Shown here one piece after another: positions 21,401 to 34,917 of a stretch of 64,000 nucleotides of DNA (position 1 is its first letter; each line of letters begins with the position of its first letter). The notes beneath the pieces are model-generated. The model saw only the letters and a list, made by a program, of their open reading frames with translations, was not told where the DNA came from and did not search any database. Where the stretch lies: positions 75,185 through 139,184 of the forward strand of contig VHZZ01000216.1 of NCBI GenBank assembly GCA_009801015.1, in the 5' to 3' direction. This DNA is from Silene noctiflora. Lineage: Eukaryota > Streptophyta > Magnoliopsida > Caryophyllales > Caryophyllaceae. The translations under genes were made by a program, and so were the position numbers.

Positions 21401-22516
21401 TGGTTTTATTGATTTGGAGAACTTATAACTTGGTCGTAGTTTGGTGTCACTTCTTGATTTGGTATCATGAGTTCATGACTTGAAGTGGAAGAGTACATTA
21501 AGTTGTAGTAACTACAGTTCATGCCAGCGCCTTGGGTGACATTTTCCGCCTAGTGATATGTGTATGGAGTACTTAGTAACTCAGATTTAAGAAATTCATT
21601 TTTCATTCTGATAAACTTCTCGGGAGATTGTTTTGATTTTAAAATGTATGTGTCATTCAGTTAAATGGTTTTTTTTACGTGAATCATCTACACTTTTCTT
21701 TTTCTTAACGCGCTATTCCATTAATTGCAGCTGATTGCTGTCATTCTGGGGCATCTTTGGTCTTCTGAGTAAGTCCTCTTAATATTTTTGTGCTATAAAA
21801 TAAAGTGGTGATAGTTTACTTTTTATATCTTGTCTGTCGTTGACCGTGGCATCCATTTGCAGACACCCACAGATAAGAGCTAGGATTGAACTTTTGCTCA
21901 AGCAGCATAAGCTTACAAAGAATGATGTTAAGGATATACTCCAGGTTAGGCACCTTTTATGTTTTATACTTGCCAGGATAGTTTAGGTTGTACATTTATT
22001 TATATTTCTAGGGCAAAGCAGACATTTGTACATCTCTTTCTTTGTTTATATGTATAGCATGGTTCTAATATTTCCGAGACACTGGATCGCGTCCAAATCT
22101 ATCATTGTTTTAAAGGTTACCACCACTGCACTTTGAGGCGATGTCAGCTGCATTTTCAAATTACGTAGATCATGTCACGAGGTTCACTTTCATGATTAAG
22201 GCCCAAAACGAGATTACGTCTCAATTCTTAAACGCCAGGATATAGAGATTAAGTTGCATGCTTGCCTTTATGCTGTCAACGTGCAATATGTTTTTTTTTC
22301 TCCTCTTTTCGCGTTTTAATTAGGCAAATTTTCGAGCTCGGCCTATCATAAGTGCTAGTATAGCAATAGTTTGTGGTTTGATTATAGTACCTGCTGAATT
22401 TAAGACATGGTTTTTCGTGATCTTAGGAATATCACGATTATATTGGAGATCTTGATGGACCAGAGGAAAAGGAGAAAGCTCAGTCAAAAATTCAACGGTT
22501 TATATCTGCCTTTTGA
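18441..22516 (+). CDS. CTNNBL1: Beta-catenin-like protein 1 (CTNNBL1) homologue
   Basis: Nuclear armadillo-fold protein associated with the Prp19/CDC5L spliceosome complex. Eight exons encode 527 aa: 18441-19511, 19619-19703, 20222-20318, 20410-20473, 20553-20609, 21731-21768, 21863-21944 and 22427-22516. It starts MSSSLKRRRED with a basic nuclear-localisation-like cluster and a Thr/Pro-rich stretch. The family core follows, including DLYPELVNLNSVPSIIGLL and LLNHDNVDIAVDVVNLLQDL. The C-terminal half contains IPTSKKHKGERYQEELEER and ENECEKIDRLMELY, and the protein ends KIQRFISAF. Length matches plant orthologues (about 530 aa). The first intron uses a GC donor (AAG|GCAAGT). The alternative GT two codons earlier throws the next exon out of frame into a stop. 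It converges with the ZCCHC10-like gene. Confidence 0.95.
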
Positions 22517-23773
22517 GCTTCTCCTGGCTTGGCTGCAGACGTAGCTTTTCGGAACAAAGACATCAACTGAGGCTAAGGGTCATGTGATATTAAGAGGACT
22601 TGAGTTGAGACATTCGCCCATCATTGTCAACTGTATATTGCTCAGTACCGATGTTGGAATCTGTTGAGCTGGCTCATTTGTTTGAATGTTTATTGAAATC
22701 CATGTAAAAATTTTGGTCCTCTCGAATTTTGGGCTTACAGGCAGTATATTGCCCTAATAGTGGAGTAAGAGTTGAGCTAAACGTCTAGTGTATATTACTC
22801 CGTTATTGGCAAATGTGTAATCGTAATCTATTACTGATGCCTTGCATGCTGTTGAATGGTGAGACCAATGCAGCATTGCCCATCACCGGTAAACTTTATC
22901 ATTTTAACTGTAGTATATGGATAATTGTTTGTATTTGTAGTGAAATGCTCGCATGCTGTGTGTTATGTTAGTTTTTCCGGATTCCCACCAGAAAAGAAAA
23001 AAAAAAAATGGCAGAGGACTTTCTTCGACTAGTCCCTACCTATTTTTCTTCCCTTCATCAAAAGCGGCTGTCTATCCTCTTGTCCACTGGTTTTCCAATT
23101 GTTTCTTTCTCATGCAACTCTGCTTAGAAGCGAGAGATCACGTTTTGTGCTCTTGCTATTTACTGTGCATCATCTTCGTATTCTTTCATCAATCTTTCCG
23201 ATTGAAACTCCTATTCTGATCGTAACAAGGTACCTGCTCGTCAACTGTCTACCAAAATTTCAGAGTTCTAATCACATCGCCGAACTTTTGACATAATAGT
23301 TCAGTGGTGTATCTGTCACAGAAAAATGTATCATAAAGAAAATGGATTTATGCTACAACCTGGCAAGATAGAAATTGGGGAAGGTTTCGGAGGATAAGTG
23401 GGTAACCCACAAAGAAACCAGAAACAAGAATTATACTATGTGAAAAGGAGCTCAGTTCCTGATGTTTTGGTCAAGGGACCGAGCCATTTAGATTTTAGTC
23501 ATAACTGGACGAGCGATTTTGTAAGATTTACAGCTCCAATGGACCCCTAGATGAAAGTGTATCCCATTCAGGAGAAAAAGTGATAATCTGATTTCAACTA
23601 AAAGCAAGCTTGAACAAATTACATCCAGAGTACAGCTGAAAAGCGAAAACACAATAGAAATAATGGAGTTAAGAGTAGGTGAATCATAAAAACACACACA
23701 TGAAGCATTCTACAGAAACCTGCTTTTTCGATTGGAGGAAATAGCCCAAAGCTAGACAGTGACCTTCTCATCT
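22517..23773. other. Convergent intergenic region
   Basis: Separates the stops of CTNNBL1 (+) and the ZCCHC10-like gene (-) and should hold both 3' UTRs. Short open frames around 22953-23296 lack any recognisable domain or plausible splice context and are not called. No repeat was recognised. Confidence 0.5.
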
Positions 23774-24586
<813 letters not shown>

Positions 24587-24667
24587 TTATTCTGTTTTCT
24601 TATCTCACACTGAATCTGTTTCTTCTGCACTCAGATAGCAGCACTAAACACCTCCTTTTCTCAAACC

Positions 24668-26090
24668 TGAAAAATTATAATAGCAATAATAATTATATAA
24701 TTATGAAAAAGGAGCTTCAACGAGATGTTGCAGAGAAAATAGGTAACTCTAGGCGCAGCAACTAACATTAACATTTCATTTACTCAAACAATGATAACAT
24801 TCATCAAGCACGAACTATGATAATATTGGCTAAAACTAATGGTAATAGATATGGAGGGTGTCATATAACAAAAACCAATTCAACATATAACAAGTAAAAC
24901 AAAATCAAAGATATAATCATGTCTTCTCCACATATTGAGGGTGTCATAAGATTAAAATGAAGAGCCCTAACCATTAGGTGGAAATGCGGCACACACGTCC
25001 ACCAATCTCACGCCCTAGGCAAGATTAGAAGCTAGGGTTTTAAAAACCTACAAGCATTCTCTAGTACACTAGAACCTACAAATACCAGATCTACGAATTC
25101 ATTTCACTACCAATGTTCTATACTAAAACCCTAATGATGGTGAATGAAAGATAGGGAGTGGTGACAAGAGGACAAAGAGATAGGAGGGAACTTGTTACTC
25201 TTACTCCCATCTGAGGGTAAAACATTACCCTACAGGGAGATTGGTCACTATTAGCCCTTTATTAGATAGTATGTTCATCTCCTTCCCCTATCCACCCCCA
25301 CTTCCGCTACTTTCTACTTTTCTTCATTTTTTCTTCCACTACCCCGTAACAATTAGTCAATTAGCTCCAATCCAAGCAAGCCCAAACAAGAATTGCCAAC
25401 AATCTTCGACAACCTAAAACATTTACCAAGCGAACAGGGTGCTGCTCCTAACAACCAAATCACACCCAACTGTCTCACCACTGCCTCCTACTTTACTTTG
25501 GTTTTGTTACATTACCCTGTAACGATTACCCCCAATCCAAGCATGCCCTAACAAATATCCCCAGCAATCTTAGACAACCTAAAACATACTTCTACTAACC
25601 CAAAATGAACAGAATGCTTCTCCTACCAAACAAATTACCTCAGAGACCAAAAGGGCTCGATACACTTTAGAAAATAGGACAAAATTAAAAAGCTAGGGTT
25701 TTAAAAAACCTACAGTATTCTCCAAAACACTAGCAATCACTGCACAAGATACCAGATCTATGTTCGATATAAAAACCCTAATTTGCACAATAATTAGGCT
25801 AAAATGTCATAGATTGCTAGTCGATCAAGGGTTCTAACATTACCGCAACAAAAGATTAATCTTTAATTGCAATCATTCAATTAGGGTTGAGTTTCAAATA
25901 ATTAATCTGCCAATTAATTAAAAATAGTGGAAGAAACAATAGGGGAATTAGGGGGAAGGGAAAAAATCAATATCAAATTCAAAATAATTGAAGAAATAGT
26001 TACATACACGAAGGAATCTGGTGAAAGATCTTCAATCGCAGCGATGGAACTGGGAAAAATATGAATTGGGGATAACAAGAGGTTTATGCA
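24668..26090 (-). other. Likely 5' UTR intron and first exon of the ZCCHC10-like gene
   Basis: On the minus strand a candidate donor (CTTCGTGTATGTAAC, near 26008) and a candidate acceptor (TAATTTTTCAG|GTTTGAG, near 24669) would remove about 1.34 kb upstream of the ATG. Within it are direct repeats. The block AAGCTAGGGTTTTAAAAAC with ATACCAGATCTA appears near 25031 and again near 25691. The block CCAATCCAAGCA followed by GACAACCTAAAACAT appears near 25360 and again near 25535. The UTR structure is inferred and has no transcript support here. Confidence 0.5.
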
Positions 26091-26214
26091 CAGTAGAACA
26101 ATGTTGGGGTCACCGACTAATATCGGGTCGACGGCCCCGTTTGATAATCAGCGGATTACTTTCCGTATTATAAAAAGCAGATTTGAACGAAAATTTTGAC
26201 CAATATATTTTAAT

Positions 26215-26618
26215 CGGAGAATGCACGCGGTGCCCTTGAGGTTTGTTTTTTGCCCGAAATAATTTTTTTATCCGGAAAACTTTAAGAGGTCATAACTCGT
26301 ATTTACGACTTCAGAAACTGATAATTTTCTTTTTCAAATTGATCATCTTTCCGAGAACTCCGATTTGAAAAAAAAAATTGTTGAGTTTGGAATTTGTGAC
26401 CAAGAGATATGGTTACTCAAAGTTTGTTCGGTCAAAAAAACTTTGACACGCAATAACTCCTAGCCACGAGATCCAAATACGATATCGTAGTTCTCGGAAA
26501 GATGATCGATTTGAAAAAAAAAATATCACTTTCAGAAATCGTAAACACGAGCCCGGATAAAAAAATTGGGTATTTCGGGCAAAATATCAAACCTCAAGGG
26601 CACCGCGTACATTATCCG
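26215..26618. mobile_element. Mutator-type foldback MITE
   Basis: A 404-bp element with long terminal inverted repeats of 60 bp or more: the left starts CGGAGAATGCACGCGGTGCC and the inverted right end CGGATAATGTACGCGGTGCC, followed by CTTGAGGTTTG on both. It is flanked by a perfect 9-bp duplication TATTTTAAT (26206-26214, 26619-26627). The inner halves also pair (GATCATCTTTCCGAGAACT against its inverted copy near 26490), so the whole element could fold into one hairpin. It sits between the divergent ZCCHC10-like and glycosyltransferase genes. Confidence 0.9.
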
Positions 26619-26627
26619 TATTTTAAT

Positions 26628-27388
26628 TAATAGAAATACTACTCGTTGATTTTTTATTTTTTTGGTTCAAAAATAGTACTCGTAGATTAGCATTAATAGA
26701 TTGATTTTATTTAAAATGAATATATTTTTCCTGTTTTGAAATATGTTAACCGAATGAAGTAATTCATTTGTGAAAATATATGATTATTAATTTGTATATG
26801 GTTGCTCAATCACTTAATCTTCTGCCGATTTACGGATTCGACATAACATTAATCTGTTGTGATAAAATTGGTTACGTGAACTCAATATCCAATCAAGTCT
26901 GTCTTGTCGCATGCACAAAGCAAAAAGAAGAATCGACCCTCCAATTTTCAAGGTAATTATGTCTAACCCGCTAATAACACAAAAATAAATTTACAATCGC
27001 GATAAAACTTTCCTCAAATATTAGACAACGATAAAAAAAAATCGAGTCGACAAATTAAAAACAAAAAAACAATCAAAAATCAGATCAAAATTAAACAACA
27101 ACAAAAAAAAAAAAAACGAGCTTGTTCAAATTCTTTACTAAAGCAGTCTCGAAACGTTCCAACATTTTTACACACTCACTTAAACTTCACTCTAATTCCT
27201 AGAATTCCTACATTAATTAACTAAATTTTTTCTGGGTTTTTTTGTTGTTGTTGTTCTTCTTGTTCTTGTTATTGTTTATATCAATCAACAGTACAAGATT
27301 AGAATCATTAGATATATAAATAGATATAGGAGTATTAGATAGATAGATCTCAATCTGTTAAAAATAAAAAAACCCAGAAAATAAAATT
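26628..27388. other. Upstream region and leader of the glycosyltransferase gene
   Basis: AT-rich DNA between the Mutator-type MITE and the ATG at 27389. It should contain the promoter and 5' UTR. T-rich and TTG-repeat stretches near 27240-27275 are leader-like. No specific element can be assigned. Confidence 0.4.
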
Positions 27389-27706
27389 ATGATATTCAGA
27401 TCCAAAATAAAATGGGCAGCTTTAGGTGGTCTTGTTTTATCAATTCTTTCTTTAGCTGTTCATTTAATTCTTGCTAGATATTCATATGCTGACCTTCTTC
27501 AGTATACTCCTGTTCATATTTTCACTGATGATCTTGCTATTTCTGTTGCTGGTACCCCTGTAATTATTCTTTACTCTTTGTTTTTTTTCTGTTTTTTGAT
27601 TTGGGTTTCTGTTAATTTTGTTGTTCTTAGGTTAATTTTGGTGGGTTTTTGTTAATTTTGTTGTTTTAGGGTTAATTATGAGCTTATTTGTGATGGGTTT
27701 TTGTCG

Positions 27707-27738
<32 letters not shown>

Positions 27739-30700
27739 AGGTAGTTGGGTACAAGAGATTATGGGGAAATGTGAGGTTTCTTCAGTCTTTGCAACCTTAT
27801 TCTAATCCAAGAACTTCTTTTCCTGGTAATTTGTTTTTGATTGATTGAATTTAGTGTGATGTTTTGTGTTGAGTTGGTTAGTGAATGAGGTTTTGCGCAA
27901 TGGCGGAACTAGGATACGAGAGGGTAAAATATTATGGTAATAGAGTAAACTAGAAAATAAGTTCGGATATTTTAATTGGAAGTTTCAAACTTTTGATTTG
28001 GGACGACGATCATGGCTACCTCCTAGTTCCGCCGTTGGGGGTTTGATTTTGGAGCTTATGAGTTTTAGATTCTTGTTTCAGTAATGCTGTATGAAATGTT
28101 ATTCAAATAAATGATTTTATTATGTGGAGTATTCTTTTTTGGGTAATTAGTATTGTGTACATCCTCCCCCCCGCCCCCCTACTTTGCAATTTGCGAGAGC
28201 CATCACTAGGGTAATGTTGCAAGGAGCCATTGAGACACTAGGGTAATGTTGTTGTTGTTGTTGAAAGAACGGGGTTTCCCTCAAAAGTGTTTGAGATTGC
28301 TACTTCCTCGAAGTAAAAGCCGTATTAGGACGTTGACAAAAGCTTGGGTAAGATAGTCCTAGATGTAGGGTTTTTAAAGGTTCAAGATGGGGTGAGTTTT
28401 TATGGTTCAAGATTAAAAACTCATCGACTTTGAAAGCTCACCCCATCTTAGCATAGGACCATCTTACCCAACACATGGTTACGTCACTTGCGTGTAATGA
28501 AGAATACATAGCCGTATTAGCAATCACCTTGACTAACCAGAAAGGCGGTCATATGGACAAATCTGAGTCATGTAATGATGTTTGCTTGGGTTTACTTGAG
28601 CTATTACAATTTCATCATGTCGTCTAATCATTTACAATACCCTTCACTGTTTTTAACTTTTCCGCTGTAGATCCATCTATCCGAAGCAATGGTTTCATCT
28701 ATGCTAAAATTTTTGGTGGATTTGAGAAGATTAGAAATTCGGTAAATGCTCATCAGAAATCTAACTTGTGCTCCTTAGATACTTCTTTCATGTCATAGTG
28801 TTTGGTTTAATTTCATTTTGGCATGTGCTTGTTAGATTGCAGATCTTGTCGCCATTGCTCGACTGTTAAATGCTACTTTGGTCATTCCAGAAATTCAAGA
28901 AAGTTTACGTTCAAAAGGCATCAGGTTCGGTTTGTCTCTCAATGATTCAGCGTTTCTTGTACACATCAGTTGGTGCAGTATAAAGGGCAAGTTAGTAATA
29001 TATTTTCCTGCTACGTGTTCCAGCTCAAGTTATACTAGTTTTTCGTATTTGTACAACGAGGAGCAGTTCGTGGCAGCTTTAAAAAATGATGTTATCATCG
29101 TGAAAACCTTGCCTTCTAAGTTGAAGGAAGCTCGAAAGCAGAAGCAGTTTCCAACATTTAAGCCTTCACGTTCAGCTTCCTCGAGTTACTACATTGATGA
29201 AGTTTTACCAGCTCTGAGAGAAGCAAAGGCTGTTGGTTTAGTTATCTCCGATGGAGGTTGTTTGCAGGTATTAATCCGTTCTTTCTCCAATATTTCATTA
29301 GTAGATTCTTGTAAAGGATGTCCAACACTTCAATTTTTGTAAAAATTCTGACGGCAAGCACTAGCCAGTAGCCTCTGCGAGCTGACGTATTAGCAATATT
29401 ATTCTTTAGGCACTGGTCATTTTTCTATCCCTATTGTAAGCTTCTCCAGTTGATGGCAAGCATCATAGCCTGTGATTAGGTCTAACTTTTTTTTCCCTCT
29501 TGTTCAGTGTCTTTTAATGTTATGATGTGGTTTTGAGTGTTGAGGAGACTAATATGACCTTCGATAAAACGTTTATCGAAGGTCCTGTCATCATATGGTT
29601 TGCAGGATGGTTTGCCTGACTAGACCATTACTTTCATAGTCTGGCATGAAGATAAGTGATTTTAAAGGGATCCTTGAGCGTGTTTGTGTACTCTTATGCA
29701 AACATTTGTATTATTAGTTGGCCACGTGTAAGACCATTATATGCATACAACTAAGCCATCAAGGCATTTATAAAATATGGTGTACAACATTACTATAATC
29801 CCTTTTATGCACGCGACAGTCTTTTATGAGTTTATGCAGCGGTCTTACATGAGTATTTAACTCGTATCATTGTATACTTTCTCCTTTTTTCTTTATCGTA
29901 AAAGTGCTTAAAGCTATAGACTAGAATAAACTGTTAAGTACGAAAGAACCAATATGACAATTGACAAAGAGCATATCAGATAATGCATGGCTGCATAGAA
30001 AGGAAGACTTGCCGTTTGCAAACTTTGCATGTTCTGGATATGTATAAGCAATTTCTGGTGAGAAAGATAGAGGTGGCCATGGATTATTTAACAATTAAGG
30101 GGATATGGGCTTGGCATAATAATTTGATAGTTAAGTACTTACGGAGTACAATGTAATATATTTGCCTGTTGTTCTTCTTCCAGGCTACGCTCTCTCCTAG
30201 CTTGGCGGAGTACCAGCGGCTTAGGTGTAGGGTTGCCTATCACGGACTTCGTTTTCGCGAGGAAATTTTGGCACTTGGGCATGAAGTTGTGAAAAGGTAA
30301 ATGCATAATTTATCTTCTAAGACACTGTTGGCATGAAGTCATGAACTAAATAAGTTGACTAGATAATAATAAACGTTTTCTCATGTAGAGTAATAATCAC
30401 TAGCTTAGTTTCTTGCATAATTGGAATGAGTTGGATAATGTGTTGCTTAGGATGGGAGAAAAATTTGTTCACCATAACTCTGAAAACTGTCTTGCTTGAA
30501 ATTTCTCGCTTTGTTTCTCAATTTTGACTCTTTTATTTGTTCAATTAGCAGACTATTTGAATTTTCTGTCGTTTCGGTGTCAGCCAATGAGTGGTTTGTA
30601 AATAAAAGATGTTAGGACTTTTTATTTTCTTTTTGTTATTGTTAACAATACTTTAGATTGATTATCTGAATCTGAATAGCATTTTTTTTTTAATCCAGAT

Positions 30701-33700
30701 TACGTGCTTCTGGTCAACCATACCTTGCTTATCATCCGGGGCTTGTGAGAGATACCTTAGCATATCATGGTTGTGCAGAGCTTTTTCAGGTTTATTTCTG
30801 ACTTTCCATCCCCTTTGTTATTTTTTATTATTTGTCTTATTTCTAGTTTTTCAATCTCCACCTTGACTTTTGTACTATGTTAGAATCTGGTACAGGTGTC
30901 AGACACAGGTTCATATCCAAGAGTCGGGCTCGACTTAACTCAATTATTTAAACATGGAGACTGTTTCCTAAAATGAAAATGCGGGTTCGGAATAAACAGG
31001 CTAGATATAGATTTGAGATGTATTGTTATTTAAGTGAAATATAGGGTTGTTTTAAAAAAGGTTTAAGCTGCTTTACTAGTTGTGGCTGATAGTGTTTGTC
31101 GAAATGATGGCATGTCAAAGCGTATTTGTCCATGGTCCTGGCACTTTCGTCCAGCTCCTTTTCCGTGTCTGTCAACATGATGTTTAATGATGGTTTGGTC
31201 CTCGGAGATTCATATTGCTTTCTCGGTTTTTTTTGCTTAGTTTTTTTTTGTAATGTCCTTCAAAGATAGATGAATAATTGCAAATATCCTGAAAGGAATA
31301 AACAATGTTTTCTTACACATTTTTTTTTAATTACCAGGATGTTCACTCTGAACTCATACAGTATAAAAGAGCACAGATAATTAAGCAACGTATCATTCGG
31401 GAAGAATTGAATGTTGATTCACATTTTCGGAAGATAAATGGTTCATGTCCCCTTATGCCTGAAGAGGTAACAATTTCTGTGTTCATATTCATGTCTCTCG
31501 ACATCCTGAACTGTATAAAACAACAATATCAGCCTAGTGCCTCAATGTCTCCGCTTATTGCAAGGTAGAAATGGTAGTTGAACGGACACAACCTTATCCC
31601 TTTGTTTTCCAACCACATAGGCCATATCTGCATGACCCCATGATGAAAAGTGCTTCGTAATTGGAAATAAGTCTCTTCACAATACAAGAAGAATAGAGAG
31701 TTCAGTAAGCTATTTTGCTTTATTCCATCATATTCCAAAACCGATGGAATATTGAATATAACAGTATGACTCACTACTCTTTCTATGGGGTCTAAGTAAG
31801 TCTATTTATTGTGTTATGTCTATGTCCGTCTTTTATTGCTTCTGACTGAATTACTATCCATTATGATGAATATCTTAAGGATGTATTTTAACGGAAAGGG
31901 AATGGTGGACGATTGGGGAACCCACGTAGGACATTCAGAATGTTTTGATGTTACTGAGAGTAGATCATCGGAGTTCATTTTAGCTCTCTACCACTGTGAT
32001 TTAGAAATGACTTAAAATTTATGCAAAGTACAGTGGGTTGATCAAATGATCACATTCTATGCAACTCCCTTGTGGTCTCACATTGATTACTAAAGCATGG
32101 AAAAAAGTACTTCATAGTTCATGTCCCTTCAGTTAATTCTCTATCGTCAGCCATAGCTCCTTCCTACTTGGGCCCATTATGTACTTTTGATCATGTTATC
32201 CAAGAGATATGGTGAAAAAAGAATGTACTCAGAACCGATGCCTACTAGTTCCACTTGAATTTGCGAGTGGTGGTGGAATGTAATTGTTCTTCTTGTATCA
32301 TTGTCTTTAGTTTAAAAAAGCGTGCCTCGAGCGCGCCTTGGTTAGAGGCACTAGCCAAAATGCCTGGGTGCTTTTTAGGCGCGCCCTTTTCCATCCAGCT
32401 TGTCTTGTTTGTTTAACAAGAGGGCCCGTAAGGCAACCCTGCTATGGATTGCAAACTCATTGTCTTGTGTATTCGGTCACCAAAACTCTCTATGTACCTT
32501 TAAACTCTTATATAGGCATAAAACTTTCTCCCTCGCTTTTCTTTGTCTGTCAATGACAATCTCAACTATGACGACAGTCTTTAGTACCATATCCTATTTT
32601 GGTTGTATATGCGAACATCAATTTAGTCATACTTCATACTTCTATTCTTCAATTTTACATCAATATTTTAGTTTTTTTTTGTCATTTACCAGGTTGGTCT
32701 GCTGCTTCGAGCTATGGGTTACCCACCACAAACAAGGATATACTTGGCAGGTTCTGAAATCTTTGGTGGTCAAAGAGTGCTGATCCCTTTACGTGCCATG
32801 TACACTAACTTGGTAGACCAGACCTCATTGTGCACCAAGCAAGAGTTGTTGCACCTGCGGGGCCCAGAAAATCCTCTTGCGGATGATACGGTTGAACCGC
32901 CTCCTTCTAAAAATGCAAAGCTGTTGAAAGAGGAGTGGGATCAGGCCGGTCCTCGTCCTCGGCCCCTTCCACCTCCTCCCGGCCGACCTTTTTATCATCA
33001 CGAGAAGGAGGGCTGGTATGGTTGGATTGCGGAGAAGGATGTAGAACCAGAGCCTTCGTCAATGGACTTGAGAAAGAAGGCACATAGACTCTTGTGGTCA
33101 GCTCTTGATTATATAGTGTCGGTAGAAGCAGATGCATTTTTTCCCGGCTTCCATAACGATGGTAGTGGATGGCCGGATTTCTCAAGTTTAGTTATGGGAC
33201 ACCGGCTCTATGAGATGGCATCCTTGAGAACATATCGACCAGATAGGTATGGAGTACTCTTTATTTACTACTGTTTTCTAATGGAGGTTATAGCTGCATT
33301 CTTGTTCGTGATTCACTTCCTTTTGCTCAAGGAGCAAGGGCTGTCTCAACCATTTAAGGGGACCCTTTCTAGAAGTTCCAAGTTAGGCACTCCAAATAAA
33401 GTTTTAAATATTCAACTAAAAAATACGTAGGAAATTCAAATCCGCGTTTCTCATATTATTGAACACCCTGTTAGATGGTCCTGACACTGGCCTTTGTTCC
33501 ACCGTTGTCTCTGACTATATCCAACATATATGAGTTGAGTTTCTACTCCGTCTAGAAAATTTCTGTATACCCCTTGTCATACCTTGGTAGGTCAGTCATT
33601 TTTTTTTTTTTTTTTTCCCAACTTGCTAGCTATGTTACTCGGATTCAGCTGTATGCACACGATGTCAGAATGTTGCATTTCTATTTTTAGAAGATTGTTT

Positions 33701-34187
33701 TTGAAGTTTCGTGGTTATGCGGGATTTTCTTATACTGAAATTTAAACATCTAATACATGGACTTTAATTTATGTCAATCAGAAAATATCTGGCGGAAATG
33801 TTCAACAGTAGCAGTGATAATCTTTACCATCCGAAACGCAGTTGGATACTGTCAGTAAGAGAACACTTAAACAAGAGTGTTGGTGAAGAGGGTCTTGTAA
33901 GGGAACTTCGCTCGTCAAAACCGACTGCACTTCTTTCTCACCCAGTTCCAGAATGCTCTTGCCAAACATCCAACTCCGACGTGGTCCTCGCTTCTGTTTA
34001 TGGAAATGTAGTGGAGTGCCCTAGCTGGATGGAGAAAGGCATCAGTTTACAAGATCCGATTTCTGGTCAGAACGACTCACAAGAAGATGAGTTGATATTA
34101 GATAGGCAGCTCGAACCTGATGAAGACGGTTCAACCCAGACGAAACCATCAATTGAAGTGGATGAAGAAATGGACCCTGATGACTAA
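27389..34187 (+). CDS. O-fucosyltransferase-like glycosyltransferase (GT106/PF10250 type), type II membrane protein
   Basis: Plant O-fucosyltransferase-family protein, probably acting in the Golgi on wall polysaccharide or glycoprotein. Ten exons encode about 650 aa: 27389-27559, 27741-27825, 28671-28741, 28836-28924, 29024-29267, 30184-30296, 30699-30789, 31338-31466, 32693-33246 and 33782-34187. All introns are GT-AG and in frame. Residues 8-29 (WAALGGLVLSILSLAVHLIL) form a signal anchor. Family landmarks are GFIYAKIFGGFEKIRNSIAD, ADLVAIARLLNATLVIPEIQ, AYHGLRFREEILALGHEVV, QPYLAYHPGLVRDTLAYHGC, TRIYLAGSEIFGG and a C-terminal VMGHRLYEMASLRTYRPDRK. A Pro-rich insert (RPRPLPPPPGRP) and an acidic tail (EVDEEMDPDD) are unusual details. 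The length and the MIFRSKIKW start recall the long clade with Arabidopsis EDA30, but this is from memory and unproven. Acceptor and substrate are unknown. Confidence 0.88.
28140..28264 (+). repeat. SINE-like repeat with (TTG)n tail, in glycosyltransferase intron 2
   Basis: Contains TTTGCAATTTGCGAGAGCCA, two copies of a CACTAGGGTAATGTTG block, and ends in GTTGTTGTTGTTG. It is the plus-strand counterpart of the copies at 38109, 56767 and 56872. The doubled block suggests a local duplication. Confidence 0.5.
28336..28474. repeat. Inverted repeat in glycosyltransferase intron 2
   Basis: The left arm GGGTAAGATAGTCCTA plus CAAGATGGGGTGAG pairs with the right arm CTCACCCCATCTTAG and AGGACCATCTTACCC. 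An inner pair is TTCAAGATTAAAAACTCAT against an ATGGTTCAAGATT-like stretch. It looks like a small foldback MITE. No clear target duplication was found. Confidence 0.6.
29556..29584. repeat. Near-perfect palindrome in glycosyltransferase intron 5
   Basis: GACCTTCGATAAA followed by a short centre and TTTATCGAAGGTC gives two 13-base arms. It is short and isolated, and its function is unknown. Confidence 0.6.
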
Positions 34188-34775
34188 ACACAGTTCACCA
34201 GATTTGGTTTATTCTTCCTCGTGTTCTCGGACTTTTTCAGATCCCAAGAACCACACTTTCAGGCGGTGCCAAGTTAGACGGTAATCCCACCCTTACTCTG
34301 CGGATATCCATCCACCCAAAATTATATGGGGGATACGGATTATGTATTTCATGTAAATTTAGGGTGGGATATAGAGGTCGATGAATAGAGGGTGGAATAT
34401 GGATGATAGCCCCGTCACCCATTTACCACCCCGCGGATATCCATCCACCCTAAATCAATTAGATTTTTGACTCATTTGTTTATTAAATTGGAATGATTTT
34501 TGTATATTCATTACCGGAATTTGAAAAATAACAACTGTAATATTCCAATTTACGCATCATTATTTAGCCGTTTTACCCGCTGTTCATTCTCTTTAATTCG
34601 GCCTTAAAATTTCTTTCTTACTAGCTTTATCGTTACTCGTCTATATTATAATTTACAACGATACAAGACTTCATCGACAGTTTGTTACATAATGGTTTGT
34701 CTACGATTAGTAACTAATAAATCGAAACCCTGTTCGAGTTTATAATTTCTAAATCTCGGAAAATAATTGACGAAT
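34188..34775. other. Intergenic region after the glycosyltransferase gene
   Basis: Holds the 3' UTR of the glycosyltransferase gene. GCGGATATCCATCCACCC occurs twice, near 34299 and 34432, around a GGGTGG-rich segment, which suggests a decayed repeat of unknown class. Nothing else was recognised. Confidence 0.45.
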
Positions 34776-34853
34776 CAAAGCGTCTTGCTTGTGGCAGGCA
34801 CTTATTGTGAGAGGGACACTATCCGTCTTCAGCTTGTGACGGATAGTGCCCGT
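34776..34853. mobile_element. Short copy of the GCTTTG-ended Mutator-type MITE
   Basis: Starts CAAAGCGTCTTGCTTGTG, then jumps to TATTGTGAGAGGGACACTAT and CAGCTTGTGACGGATAGTGC, as in the copy at 8606. The flanks TTGACGAAT and TTGATTAAT agree at seven of nine positions, a possible worn target duplication. The only family member found outside the 5.6-9.0 kb cluster. Confidence 0.7.
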
Positions 34854-34917
34854 TGATTAATAACTAAGCAAGAAAAGTTCAAAGTTTATTTATTGACTTA
34901 GTCCTTCCTAATTCATT

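Noticed and set aside
22953-23296. Small genes between CTNNBL1 and the ZCCHC10-like gene
   Set aside because: Short overlapping frames without domain, splice logic or conserved features; the region is better read as 3' UTRs.
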